DNA of 64,000 nucleotides. Source: Desulfomarina profundi. GTDB taxonomy: Bacteria > Desulfobacterota > Desulfobulbia > Desulfobulbales > Desulfocapsaceae. The first letter of the stretch is position 1, and each line of letters begins with the position of its first letter. The notes under the pieces are model-generated. The model searched no databases. It had not been told where the DNA came from and was given only the letters and a program-made list of their open reading frames with translations. Positions 18,966 through 28,468 of this stretch are shown one piece after another. A program made the position numbers and the translations under genes. The stretch is taken from positions 124,001-188,000 of the forward strand of contig NZ_AP024086.1 in the NCBI RefSeq assembly GCF_019703855.1, given 5' to 3'.

Positions 18966-20595
18966 AGTATCCTCAAAAAGTCATCTGTTTGGCACAAGGA
19001 TCGTACTCCAGCGCATAACCTGAAATACAAAAACGGATAATGCTTCGGCCAGCAAGTTGGCAAATAGGTCTTGTTGGACCTTTTTTGATACACCTGTTAG
19101 CAGAGCACAGCAAAACCTGAGCAGAACCATCAGGTTCATCACCAGGAAAATGCTATTAATCCATGCTTCTGATGTTTTCAGTGTTCTGGCACGGATATAG
19201 TTGAGCCGATAGCCATTTTTACCTTGGCCAAACTTGCCCTCTATCGGAATTCGATCAAGGGCATCTTGTCTTCGTTGCAGTTTCTCCTGCTTGAGTTGCT
19301 CTGCATTCCCTGCTGTTTGTCTCTTGGGACGACCAAGAGGTTTACCGCCAAACCGGATATTGTTTTGCTTCATGTATTTCCGATTAGCTCTGGTGCCATA
19401 GATGCCATCGGCAAGAACAACTTCCGGGAAACACCCATATCGCCTTTTGTACGCTTCAATCTGCGTGATCAAGTCAGTACTTTCATTAAAGGCATCCCAT
19501 CCGAAATGGTCGACCAGGGCAATACCATCAACCATGCTGACACTCAGTTTCGAGCCGAACTCTACCTTATGGCTTGCTTTGCCGCGAACAATAGGACGAA
19601 CATGCGGCTGAGAAATACTAACGATGCGGTCATCACAACGTCGTTTCTTCTCTTTGTACATCCTGTACTGCTGTCCATACAAATGGTGGATGATCCAATA
19701 CTGCCGCTGCCGGTTATGGTGCAGCGGGAAGGACCTGCCACCGATCATGTCGAGCAGCATCTCTATATGTCGAAAGTTTCTGCGCAAATACTGCAACTGC
19801 TCCCTGGTAGCTTTCCGGCGCAGCTTGCCGCCTGGATTTCGTTTCTTTGAAATTGCCAGGTATCGTTTTCGTGCCTGTTGACGGTATGTTCTCGGTTTCT
19901 TGGTCAAAGAGCTGATAGCGTAAAGCTCATCTATCAGTTGTTCAGATATCTCTCTTGCCTCATTCAGCAGACTGATGTCTGTGGGATAACGAATGGCCTG
20001 CTCAGCAACAGTCGCATCAACCACCATTTTGCCATGGTTCTCAGGATCATCAGAGCCTGGTAATTTCGATGTTTTCCGGTGCCTTTTTTTCTCAATACTG
20101 CTGAGAATGGTCTCTTCAAAAGATAAAAAAACTTTTCTGCCCATCCTTTTTCGGATCTCGACAAACAAACTTGCGGTGAAGGGAGGTTCGTCCTTGTATG
20201 AGGACAAACCTACAAAATATTGCAGATACGGATTCTCCTGGATCTGCAACACTGTTTCCTCATCACTCAAGTTCAGCTTGTGCTTTATAATCACTGCTCC
20301 AATCACAAGACGGGCGTCCTTGCCAGGACGTCCTTGAGTAGAGCTCATGCTCTTGTAATAGCCGGATGCGAGTTCATCCCAGGGAATCGCAAGGCTCCAT
20401 TTGACCCAGCGATTTTCAGGATTAAGTTTGCCGCCAAAGGGAAGGCTGAAACCTTCCAAGCCCAGTTGCCGCGTGCTTTTGTATCGAATCATGTGCAAGC
20501 CTTTTAGTGTAGTTTACCGCATAAGCTTACACATTATACCATTATTTCACCACATTTAGTTCATAATAACAACGTGTTGAGACTTTTTAAGGGCA
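18966..20595 (-). mobile_element. IS5/IS1182-type insertion sequence in the ligase gene
   Basis: About 1630 bp. Ends are imperfect inverted repeats: TATCCTCAAAAAGTC at the left and, read inward from the right, TGCCCTTAAAAAGTC (12 of 15 match). Identical 10-bp flanks, ATCTTTCTAG at 18956-18965 and 20596-20605, are the likely target duplication. A single transposase gene fills it. The exact terminal base is uncertain by one or two positions. Confidence 0.8.
18981..20492 (-). CDS. DDE transposase of the IS5/IS1182 type
   Basis: About 503 residues. The N-terminal DUF772-like region is followed by the DDE core: VVDATVAEQAIRYPTD (first Asp), VVLADGIYGTRANR (second Asp) and IPIEGKFGQGKNGY (Glu). 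All three catalytic residues are present and the frame is intact, so it may be active. I chose the ATG at 20492 with AAGGC upstream over a TTG six bases earlier. Family naming between IS5 and IS1182 groups cannot be settled by eye. Confidence 0.85.
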   Translation of the reverse strand: MIRYKSTRQLGLEGFSLPFGGKLNPENRWVKWSLAIPWDELASGYYKSMSSTQGRPGKDARLVIGAVIIKHKLNLSDEETVLQIQENPYLQYFVGLSSYKDEPPFTASLFVEIRKRMGRKVFLSFEETILSSIEKKRHRKTSKLPGSDDPENHGKMVVDATVAEQAIRYPTDISLLNEAREISEQLIDELYAISSLTKKPRTYRQQARKRYLAISKKRNPGGKLRRKATREQLQYLRRNFRHIEMLLDMIGGRSFPLHHNRQRQYWIIHHLYGQQYRMYKEKKRRCDDRIVSISQPHVRPIVRGKASHKVEFGSKLSVSMVDGIALVDHFGWDAFNESTDLITQIEAYKRRYGCFPEVVLADGIYGTRANRKYMKQNNIRFGGKPLGRPKRQTAGNAEQLKQEKLQRRQDALDRIPIEGKFGQGKNGYRLNYIRARTLKTSEAWINSIFLVMNLMVLLRFCCALLTGVSKKVQQDLFANLLAEALSVFVFQVMRWSTILVPNR

Positions 20596-20986
20596 ATCTT
20601 TCTAGTGTCAGTGATAGTTTTATTGACGAAAAAATAGAGAAGAAACATGAATAGAAAAGCGTCTTTCCACCAGGCAAACAGACGTTCATATGAATGAAAT
20701 CCCGGTTGAAGGAAAATCTGAAAAAAGAAGTAGAGAACAAATAAAATCAAAGGGAGTTGCAGTTTTGGGCGATATACAACTGTTTTTTCTTTGTTGCCTG
20801 CGGTTAAAATTCCCAGAGCCAGAAATCCAAATAATATATTCGTGAGATTAAAGCCATCTATTCCAAAAAAGAGATTTGGGACTTTCAGCACTATATTTCT
20901 GAGAGGAAGAAGCAGGACTAAAAACAAAAAAATAGCATAATACAATGATATAGTTCCTTAAAGTAGTAGTAAACAAGGGGAGGAAT

Positions 20987-21744
20987 ATGGCTGTTAATAA
21001 ACTGGTAGATTTTTTGCGTGCAAGTTCTCAGATACTCCCCATGTCACTTTCAGTCATTGTTTTTGGATGGTTTTTATTCTTTCGCAAGAAAAATGGCAAA
21101 GGTGCTGCACTGGTCCTGACTGGTGTTTTTTCCCTTTACTGCTTCAGTCTTTTTCCTGTAGCTGCTTTCCTGCTTCAGCCCCTGCAGGTTCATTATACCC
21201 GATATATCCCACAGCCGGATAGTCTGAATTATATTGTTGTGCTGGGGGATGGCATAAAACAAATCAACTGATACCTCTTTCAAGTCAACTTGGCGATGAT
21301 TCATTAAAACGATTAATTGAGGCTATTGTCATCTACAATCAAAACCCGGGAAGTAAACTCATTCTTTCCGGGGCACCACCGGAAGATGACCCTGTCAGCA
21401 ATGCCGAAATGATGGCTCGACTTGCTGAAGCCCTCAACGTACCTCGAAGCGATATTGCAGTCATGCCGGATCCCACAAATACAATGGAAGAGGCAAGACT
21501 TTTAAAACCTCTGCTGAGCGGGAAGAAATTTGTTTTAGTGACTTCAGCTTTCCATATGACCAGGGCTCTCAAGCTGTTTACTGCCCAAGGCCTGAATCCG
21601 ATACCTGCGCCGGTGGATTTTAAAATTCTCTCCCGAGTCCCTTTTTCTCTGAAGCCGAGCGCAAAAGCCCTGCAGACATCTCAAATAGCAATACATGAAT
21701 ATCTTGGGCTTGCCTGGGCCTGGATCAAAAAGAAGCTTACGTGA
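20987..21744 (+). pseudogene. DUF218 (YdcF/SanA-like) membrane protein, frame broken once
   Basis: Starts at ATG 20987 behind AGGGGAGGAAT. Two hydrophobic spans (about 15-32 and 40-62) lead into YIVVLG, the start of the DUF218 domain. The frame then breaks at the G5 run 21244-21248. One extra G yields VVLGGWHKTNQLIPLSSQL and joins to the frame ending at 21744, which contains the DUF218 features SKLILSGAP, DPTNTMEEARLL and VLVTSAFHMTRAL. The family acts in envelope or polysaccharide biology with no firm reaction known. It is the only plus-strand gene among minus-strand EPS genes and is divergent from the ligase gene. The 3' end overlaps the convergent GT4 gene by 8 bases. Confidence 0.72.
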
Positions 21745-22942
21745 ATTTCCTTTTTTTCATGGAAACACTATTATACACATTGAGTAGCTTTTTTCCTATA
21801 TGCTTCCACTGGTAATGTTCATTGATAAAATTCCTGGCGTTTACTGAGAGTGTTTTCCTTAGTGTGGATTGATTGAAAAGATTTTTCGTCATTTTACAAA
21901 AAGATTGTTCATCATCCGCCAGGAGAATATTTTCTCCGGATACCACCCCCAGACCTTCGGCCCCTATTGTTGTTGAAATTACAGGTTTTCCCATAGCCAT
22001 GGCATTAAGAATCTTTAGGCGCGTGCCACCGCCAATCCTGAGCGGGACAATAAAAAGTGATGCTTTTGCCATATAGGGGCGAATGTCATCAACAAAGCCA
22101 TAGCATGTGGTAGCCTGGGAATGTTTCCATGGAAATGTATCACTCATGATTCCGATTATATGCAGATGGGCGTCGGGAAAGTGATTTAAAATTTCAGGAA
22201 AAATACAGGTATCAAACCATTCCAGTGCATCGTAGTTAGGAAACCAGTTCAGCCCGCCGATAAAAATCATACTGTGAGGTTCTTCAGGTTCGGAAACAAG
22301 GGGCGCAAAATATGATGTGTCTACACCATTGGGCACCACGTCTATCTGGGTTTGCGGGGCAAAGCTCTTTAGGGTAGCAAGGTCATTCTCTGAACAGGTA
22401 ATGATCGAATGAACATTTCGACAGGCATTGCGCTCAAATTGCTCCAGGAGTTTTTGCTGTCTGCTGAAAAACCATTTTTTTATAATCCCCTGTTCATTTT
22501 CGAGTCTTCGCTGGAGTAATAGGGATTCAACATTATGTTCATTCAAGACAGTTGGCAGTCCATTGGTTTCGTCGAGAAAGACAGCCAGGGGCAGCATGTC
22601 AAAATGGATTAAATCAATTTCTTTTATTTTTGTTCGTATAGTTTCCCGCATTTGCCGTGTGTCATATTTACAGGTGACAAATGCTTTTCCTGCAAATACA
22701 GAAAGGATGAGGGTCCTGAAGAGTGTTGTTTTTGAAGTGTTTTCGGGAATATTCAGTAATGTGACTGAGCTGCAGATTGTTTCCAGTTCGGGGATTGAGT
22801 CATATTCCTGTTGATATTTCACAAAACTCAACAGATGGACAGAGTGGACAGCAGCAACCTGTTTCAAGAGGTTAAATGATCGTAAAGAATGTCCATCGTT
22901 GGTCGGCAATGGACATTTTGTAGTGATAAACAGGATATTCAT
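21737..22942 (-). CDS. Glycosyltransferase family 4, of the type linked to PEP-CTERM/EPS loci
   Basis: A 401-residue GT-B enzyme beginning ILFITTKCPLPTNDGHSLRSF. It has the LNEHNVESLLLQRR segment characteristic of the glycosyltransferase subgroup annotated with exosortase EPS systems. The C-terminal donor half carries FIGGLNWFPNYDAL, ASLFIVPLRIGGGTRLKIL and AMAMGKPVISTTIGAEGL. It starts 7 bases after the PEP-CTERM protein stop and is the last gene of the operon that begins with the GT2 at 26681. Cytoplasmic; donor sugar unknown. Confidence 0.88.
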   Translation of the reverse strand: MNILFITTKCPLPTNDGHSLRSFNLLKQVAAVHSVHLLSFVKYQQEYDSIPELETICSSVTLLNIPENTSKTTLFRTLILSVFAGKAFVTCKYDTRQMRETIRTKIKEIDLIHFDMLPLAVFLDETNGLPTVLNEHNVESLLLQRRLENEQGIIKKWFFSRQQKLLEQFERNACRNVHSIITCSENDLATLKSFAPQTQIDVVPNGVDTSYFAPLVSEPEEPHSMIFIGGLNWFPNYDALEWFDTCIFPEILNHFPDAHLHIIGIMSDTFPWKHSQATTCYGFVDDIRPYMAKASLFIVPLRIGGGTRLKILNAMAMGKPVISTTIGAEGLGVVSGENILLADDEQSFCKMTKNLFNQSTLRKTLSVNARNFINEHYQWKHIGKKLLNVYNSVSMKKRKFT

Positions 22943-22949
22943 GTGGTTT

Positions 22950-23573
22950 TCAGTACTTCTTTTTTATTGATGTGGCCAGGAAAAATATTCCCATGATGAA
23001 GAGAAGCATGGCAGCGGGTTCTGGAACAGGGTAGCCGCTTAATTGAATATTTGAACCATAGCATAAACCTCTAGCAGGTCCACCTTCAATGCCCAACCAG
23101 TAAGTACCAGGTGTGAGCCACAGTTCAAGAGGTTCTGAGGCAACCTGTTCATGGGATCCATCTCCAAACAGACTGATTACATTACTGTGTTTTATTGCAC
23201 TTGAGATGTCGGGAACAGTACCTCTTAAATCATCATTTACTATGGTATTCCCATAAAAAATATATGTGAAGTCAGCCATGAAACCATCACTTGATTCATA
23301 AAAAGACGCTGCCATGTCATAGATAAAAAAATCTGCTGATACATACTGTATGAAGGTTCTGCAGGACACTGCAAATTGCCTCGCTCCACCACGGATATTC
23401 ATGGCAGCCGGACCACCGAAAGAAATTGCTGATCCAGCACCATGACCTTCTTCCAGATATCCTGGAGTATCAAATAATTGAGCGGTTACTCCGGTGAATT
23501 CAATTGAGAATGGTGTGGCCTGAGCCTGATATGGAATAAATAACAGCAGCATACAGACGATATATTTATTCAT
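22950..23573 (-). CDS. PEP-CTERM protein
   Basis: A 207-residue exported protein with signal peptide MNKYIVCMLLLFIPYQAQA and a C-terminal sorting signal YPVPEPAAMLLFIMGIFFLA ending in basic SIKKKY. This is the tripartite PEP motif, hydrophobic helix and basic tail recognised by exosortase (encoded at 2297-3145). The middle is beta-rich with no recognised enzyme. The ATG at 23573 has a GGAGGAGG ribosome site and overlaps the upstream glycosyltransferase stop (ATGA), so it is made as part of the EPS operon. Confidence 0.87.
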   Translation of the reverse strand: MNKYIVCMLLLFIPYQAQATPFSIEFTGVTAQLFDTPGYLEEGHGAGSAISFGGPAAMNIRGGARQFAVSCRTFIQYVSADFFIYDMAASFYESSDGFMADFTYIFYGNTIVNDDLRGTVPDISSAIKHSNVISLFGDGSHEQVASEPLELWLTPGTYWLGIEGGPARGLCYGSNIQLSGYPVPEPAAMLLFIMGIFFLATSIKKKY

Positions 23574-24700
23574 TTCCCCCCCTCCTCCATTACGCAATGC
23601 TTATATTGTTTGTAATACTCCTCTGCCATGAAAAAGCTGGAAAAAGAGTGTCTGACTGTTTCCTTTCCAGTTTCTGCGAATTGTTTTCGAAGGTGACTGT
23701 CTTTATATAACGTTTTTATCGCTTCATAAAGTTCTCCAGGTTTATCGGGCATCCACAGCAGCCCGTTTTTCCCATCTCGAATAATATTTGGAACAGCTCC
23801 TACTTGAGAGGAAATAATTGGAATTCCGGCAGCCATTGCTTCAAGCAGAACCATGGGCAACCCTTCTGTTGTTGAGGAGAGAACGAAAATATCAAAGGCA
23901 CTGTACAATTTACGGGCATCATCACGGTTACCGGTCATTATTATCTGGTCTTTCACTCCAAGCGATCTGGCCGTCATTTTGATTGTCTCGTACTCAGGCC
24001 CGTCTCCAACCAGAACCAGTTTTAAATTGGCTGTTTCTTTAAACTTGGCAAGTGCGTGGAGCAATGCAAGGTGATTTTTTTCAGGCGTAAGCCTGGCTAT
24101 ATTCCCTATGACAAAATCATCCTGTGCTATATCAAGCAATAGTCTACTTTCAGTTGCTGGTGTTTTAAAGGCCGGGTCCTCTACGTTTATGCCGTTATCA
24201 ATAATATATATTTGCTGAGCCTTGATTCCAGCCTCTATCATCTGCTGTTTTACATCTGTTGATACTGCGATGATTTTATCGAAAAACCTCAAAGTTATGG
24301 CGTCAACTTTTTGATAAAAAAACTCCCTGCTGGTAGTACCTATCCAGTTGTGATTGGTTGCTATGAGAAGAGGGGATGACTGGGAGAGATATCGGGCAAA
24401 GAGAGCGTATAAATTTGATTTATATCCATGGCAGTGCACAATATCTATCTTGTTTTTTTTGAGATATTGGCTGATGCTGCGTATTGTCTTGAGATTGAGT
24501 GTGCCCTGACCGTTGAATCGAATAACAGTTACCTTACTGTTATTGATTACTTTTTTGAAAATATTTTCAAGATCATCGTTGACAGCAAGTATTCCGACAT
24601 GGACTGTGGCGCCATGATGCGACAGGGCTGAAGAGAGTTCTGCCGTTACCCGTTCTGCGCCGAAAAAGAAAACACTGCTGATTAACTGTAGTATACGCAT
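23570..24700 (-). CDS. Glycosyltransferase family 4
   Basis: A 376-residue GT-B enzyme. The N-terminal half starts ILQLISSVFFFGAERVTAEL (acceptor side). The C-terminal half has IGNIARLTPEKNH, LVLVGDGPEYE and FVLSSTTEGLPMVLLEAMAAGIPIIS, the EX7E motif of GT4. It likely adds one sugar of the EPS unit. It is operonic: 24-base gap after the deacetylase, ATGA overlap with the PEP-CTERM gene. Confidence 0.88.
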   Translation of the reverse strand: MRILQLISSVFFFGAERVTAELSSALSHHGATVHVGILAVNDDLENIFKKVINNSKVTVIRFNGQGTLNLKTIRSISQYLKKNKIDIVHCHGYKSNLYALFARYLSQSSPLLIATNHNWIGTTSREFFYQKVDAITLRFFDKIIAVSTDVKQQMIEAGIKAQQIYIIDNGINVEDPAFKTPATESRLLLDIAQDDFVIGNIARLTPEKNHLALLHALAKFKETANLKLVLVGDGPEYETIKMTARSLGVKDQIIMTGNRDDARKLYSAFDIFVLSSTTEGLPMVLLEAMAAGIPIISSQVGAVPNIIRDGKNGLLWMPDKPGELYEAIKTLYKDSHLRKQFAETGKETVRHSFSSFFMAEEYYKQYKHCVMEEGGK

Positions 24701-24724
24701 TGTTCGAATGGGCAGGTTGGTTTC

Positions 24725-25543
24725 TTATTTCCTGTTGAGCAATGTGATGCGAAGTTTTTCATAAAAGGTGTTTCCCAGTAACTTTTTCAGGGAAGAAAGG
24801 ATAGAAGATTTCAGCTTGTATCTCTGTATCAAATTGGCGTCTTTGTGAACGATTTTTTTAAAAACGGCCATATCCATACCGGCTTTGACTGGTATGCGTG
24901 GAACAGGTCTAAATTTGTTGTTCAGCGTAAAGAGAGCAAATTCGGAAGTGCACAGGAGGTTGTATCCAATTCGTTCAGCAATTTTTACTGTGTTGGCATT
25001 CATTCTCCCACCCGGAGCTGAAAAAGAAGTTATTAAACTGTCAGTGCAGTGTTCGAGGAGTAGCTTTGACTGTGCCAATTCCTTTTCTGCCCGGGGTAAT
25101 TCCATCTCATTGAAATATGAATGGCTCGTTCCATGAGAACCAATTTTCATCCCTTTTTCAACAAGTTTCAGAATTTCTGTTGTGTTTAGAAAACCTGGAG
25201 TGTTTATCCAATCAGTTGTTATAAAAAAATGGGCCTTGAACCCGAATTGTTCCAGGACAGGAAGGGCGATAGTATAATTTGATTCATGCCCATCATCAAA
25301 GGTCAGAACCACTGCATGTTCAGGCCACTGCTCCAGTTGCAGCAGGTCCTCGAGTAAAAATACCTTGAAAGCATTTTCAAACAGATACTTCATCTGGCTG
25401 TAAAAAGTATCTTTATGCAGTATATACAGTTGTTCACCCGGGTCTTTTGCGTGGGCAGGATGATCCTGATCTTCCAGTGCGTGATACATGAGCACTGGAA
25501 CATTCTGCATGTGACAATTTCTTATGACTTGTTTGTTGTCCAT
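24725..25543 (-). CDS. Polysaccharide deacetylase family protein (CE4/NodB-like)
   Basis: About 272 residues. It starts near VPVLMYHALED, then VVLTFDDGHESNY (metal Asp pair), IGSHGTSHSYFNE (His pair) and SFSAPGGRMNANT, the CE4 order. It probably deacetylates the exopolysaccharide or its precursor. The start could be ATG 25543 (22-base overlap with the GT2) or ATG 25510 just before the domain. It lies between the GT2 and GT4 genes in the same operon. Confidence 0.85.
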   Translation of the reverse strand: MDNKQVIRNCHMQNVPVLMYHALEDQDHPAHAKDPGEQLYILHKDTFYSQMKYLFENAFKVFLLEDLLQLEQWPEHAVVLTFDDGHESNYTIALPVLEQFGFKAHFFITTDWINTPGFLNTTEILKLVEKGMKIGSHGTSHSYFNEMELPRAEKELAQSKLLLEHCTDSLITSFSAPGGRMNANTVKIAERIGYNLLCTSEFALFTLNNKFRPVPRIPVKAGMDMAVFKKIVHKDANLIQRYKLKSSILSSLKKLLGNTFYEKLRITLLNRK

Positions 25544-26681
25544 ATGGTCTTACACCCGCCTGTGATCCAGATAAAAAAACCTTTGAGTGCAGCGAGATTG
25601 AGAACACAGAAAAAATAACTGATTTGAAAAATAAAAAAATTCCTGGTAGATGGTATGAGAAATGCGATCAGCGCCGCAGAATAGAACAATAACTGCAGCA
25701 CGGTAAAATAATTATAGTAGACATCTTTCTGCAACATGCCTGTTACAAGAAGAAGGATAAGGAAAAAAGGGACAATAATACGGGCGATCTTATGGGATAA
25801 AAAACGAAACCATAAAGGATTCAGACGTGGAACCATAAGGGCAGGATTAAGGCTGAGCATTTGCCAGTTTCCTGCCAGTGTCCTAACTTTTCTATGCCAT
25901 TCCTGTATTGTATTCTTTGAAAAAACATCATAAGCAACAGCAGATGAATCAAAAATAACTCGATACCCCTGCATGACAATGTTCATCGGTACCATAACAT
26001 CATCTAGAATAGCAGTGTTCTGCAATTGCTGGTACAATTCCCTGCGAATGGAATAAATAGCTCCGGTCACTCCCACAACAGAACCGGTATTACTTTCCAT
26101 CTTACGAATCATTTTTTCATACTGCCAATACGCTCCCATCTGAATTTCGATATTGCTTGTTCCGTCTTTCACAAAAATGAGTTCGCCGCTGACTCCCCCA
26201 ATCTCCGGGTCGGAGAAATTTGCTACAAGTTCAGTGATGACATTTTCGGCAAAAAGCTGCCTTGCATCGGTAAACACTATGATTTCTCCGGCAGCTTTTG
26301 TAATACCGGTATTCAGGGCTGTTGGTTTTCCCTGTGACGGTGTGTATTCATAGCAGGATATTTTTGGGAGAAAGCCAGTCTGCTCACTTGCGATTTTCCG
26401 TACTTTTTCTTCTGTCCCATCATCTGAACCATCAGAAATAACGATTATTTCATATTTTTCCGGGGGATAATCCTGTTTCAGCAGGTTTTTAATTCTGCCC
26501 TCAATTTTCGACGCTTCATTTCGAGCTGCAATAATAACGGAAACTTGCGGGGATATTTGGGATATTTCCTGGCAACAGAACGTGGAAAAAGCTTCGATTG
26601 AACGTAAAGAACGAACGGATACCCCAGGTAAGTATATAAAATAACAGCTAGTGATATGAAAAACAGTATTTTGGTTGTCAT
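25522..26681 (-). pseudogene. Membrane glycosyltransferase family 2 (processive type), frame broken once
   Basis: About 386 residues when repaired. An N-terminal membrane segment (ILFFISLAVILYTYLGYPFVL) precedes a GT2 domain. The frame breaks at the C4 run (plus-strand G4 26549-26552). One extra base gives PPQVSVIIAARNEASKIEGR and then ISDGSDDG, GKPTALNTGI, IVFTDARQLF, LDDVMVPM and a QEWHRKVR motif, the equivalent of the QxxRW of synthases. Three or four C-terminal membrane helices follow. This layout fits enzymes like poly-GlcNAc or hyaluronan-type synthases. It is the first gene of its operon. Most likely intact in the organism. Confidence 0.75.
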
Positions 26682-26738
26682 ACTGTATTGCTGATTCTCC
26701 GTGGTGGATAAAATGGGCTCATTGTCAGTCAGTTTTGA

Positions 26739-28451
26739 TTATTTTGTATAGCCGGCTCTTTCCAGGAACAGGAGAATTTCCTGAACGGACTCATCTGGTG
26801 TCATATCGGATGTGTCAATAAAAACTTCCGGATTATCGGGTGCTTCATATGGGTCATCGATGCCTGTTACACCTTTGATAATACCTGCCCGGGCTTTGGC
26901 GTACAGGCCTTTTCTATCTCTTCCTTCGCAAATGTCAAGAGGTGTGCCGACGTGGACTTCAATAAATCCTCCGTAGCTTTCAATTAATTCTCTGATCTGT
27001 CGTCGGGTTGAGGTGTAGGGGGCAATCGGTGCACATATTGCGATTCCACGGTTTTTTGTAATTTCACTTGCCACAAAACCAATCCGGCGCACATTGATAT
27101 CCCGATGTTCTTTTGAGAAACCCAGTTCACTGGAAAGGTTCATACGGACAATATCACCGTCAAGCAGTGTTACAGGACGCGAGCGAATTTCCATAAACCG
27201 AGCGTAAAGAACTTTAGCAATAGTGGATTTTCCTGCCCCGGAAAGACCGGTTAAAAATATTGTAAAACCCTGTTTGTGTCTGGGTGGGTACGCATGACGG
27301 ATAGTTTCAACAATCTCGGGAAAGGTGAACCATTCGGGAATTCTTCTGCCGGTTCTCATTTTTTCATGAAATTCGTCGTTGGACAGGGTCATTGGTTTGC
27401 TGTCCGGGGGAATTTCGTTGTTTGGAACATAGATGTCATCTTCGTACAGGTAGACCATCTGTTCAAAAGAAACGATTTCTATACCTATTTCTTTGGCAAA
27501 CCTGTTCAGCAGTTTTCTGCCTTCCTCAGGCTTATATTGCAGCGTGTTGTTTTTTTCATCACCCGGGTCGGCATGACCATGGCCTAAAATAAAATGTGTA
27601 CAGCCATAATTCTTTTTGACGATTGCATGCCAGAGAGCTTCCCGTGGACCGGCCATTCTCATGGATAGTGGCAGTAAGCTGAGAAGCATCATGTTGGGAG
27701 GATAATATTTTGCGATATCCAGATAGCAATGGATTCGGGTAAAATAATCAATTTCTCTTGATCTGATCTGTTCTGTTACAGGATGCAGGAGGAGGCTGGC
27801 TTTTGCTTCAGCCATTGCACGCAGTGTCATTTCGTATTGGGCTCTGTGCAATGGGTTCCTTGTATGAAAGCCGACGATTCGCCTCCAGCCCATTTTTTTG
27901 AAAAGGTTCCTCAATTCTGCAGGGGTGTGTCGATAGCGTTTGAATGCGGAATGCAGGGGAAGCTGGATTCCTTCGAGAGGGCCGCCCATGTAATGGGTGC
28001 CTTTTTTGTTAAAAAGATGATTTACGCCGGGATGTGTATGGTCCTGTGTCTCAAAAAGGATTTCAGCTTCACGTTCTTTGTCAATGGGCCATATATTCTC
28101 AATATGCATGATGGCCAGCATGAACCCTTCACTGTCTCGAACGGCAACAGATTGCCCCACGTTAAAAGTGTTTGCTTCTTTTTCAGAGATATCGAGACAA
28201 ATTGGAATTGGCCAGAGAGTACCGTTCCCCAGTCGCATACGATCAAGGACTGATTCGTAATCAGTTTTGTTCATGAAACCTTTCAGAGGTGAGAAGCCAC
28301 CATTCATTAAAAGTTCCAAATCACTGATGGAAGGATCCGGTAGAGTGACGCTCTCCAGATTTCTGGAGAGCGTTTTTAAGGTCTCTGCTCTGCTTTTGTC
28401 GACAATGAGATTGACCAGTTTTCCGCCATGGGCAATATGAAGGTATTTCAT
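26739..28451 (-). CDS. Sat-CysC fusion: ATP sulfurylase-like domain with adenylylsulfate kinase
   Basis: About 570 residues. Residues 1-385 are an ATP-sulfurylase fold (AHGGKLVNLIV, GFSPLKGFMN, PLSMRMAGPREALWHAI). Its usual active-site motifs are altered: QTRN is HTRN (196-199), HRAH is HRAQ (202-205) and GRDHAG is GHGHAD (290-295). Residues 395-570 are a canonical APS kinase: P-loop GLSGAGKS (402-409), LDGD, HRDINVRRIGFVA, APIAPY and GLYAKARAG. The kinase makes PAPS from APS; the first domain may be weak or structural. PAPS would feed the sulfotransferase at 17198. It follows cysQ by 17 bases. I chose the ATG at 28451 although no ribosome site is obvious; GTG at 28487 is possible. Confidence 0.85.
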   Translation of the reverse strand: MKYLHIAHGGKLVNLIVDKSRAETLKTLSRNLESVTLPDPSISDLELLMNGGFSPLKGFMNKTDYESVLDRMRLGNGTLWPIPICLDISEKEANTFNVGQSVAVRDSEGFMLAIMHIENIWPIDKEREAEILFETQDHTHPGVNHLFNKKGTHYMGGPLEGIQLPLHSAFKRYRHTPAELRNLFKKMGWRRIVGFHTRNPLHRAQYEMTLRAMAEAKASLLLHPVTEQIRSREIDYFTRIHCYLDIAKYYPPNMMLLSLLPLSMRMAGPREALWHAIVKKNYGCTHFILGHGHADPGDEKNNTLQYKPEEGRKLLNRFAKEIGIEIVSFEQMVYLYEDDIYVPNNEIPPDSKPMTLSNDEFHEKMRTGRRIPEWFTFPEIVETIRHAYPPRHKQGFTIFLTGLSGAGKSTIAKVLYARFMEIRSRPVTLLDGDIVRMNLSSELGFSKEHRDINVRRIGFVASEITKNRGIAICAPIAPYTSTRRQIRELIESYGGFIEVHVGTPLDICEGRDRKGLYAKARAGIIKGVTGIDDPYEAPDNPEVFIDTSDMTPDESVQEILLFLERAGYTK

Positions 28452-28468
28452 TGATAAAGGAGGTATTG

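Larger units (their letters stand above)
18076..20945 (-). pseudogene. O-antigen ligase/polymerase family gene, split by an IS element
   Basis: The N-terminal part (TTG at 20945 with TAAGGA upstream, to about 20596) encodes hydrophobic helices ending TDTRK. The C-terminal part (18965 to 18076) continues from RKILIILAVMFVANIYMD and contains the family signature for O-antigen ligase/Wzy: FTFSRGGYAAL, then GHGLLSF and HNQHLNIFVQGGLIG. Removing the insertion (18966-20595) and one copy of the 10-bp repeat gives a continuous frame. The protein would polymerise or ligate polysaccharide units in the periplasm. As sequenced it is disrupted, which should affect EPS chain length or attachment unless a paralogue exists. 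Its last codon overlaps the sulfotransferase start. Confidence 0.82.
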
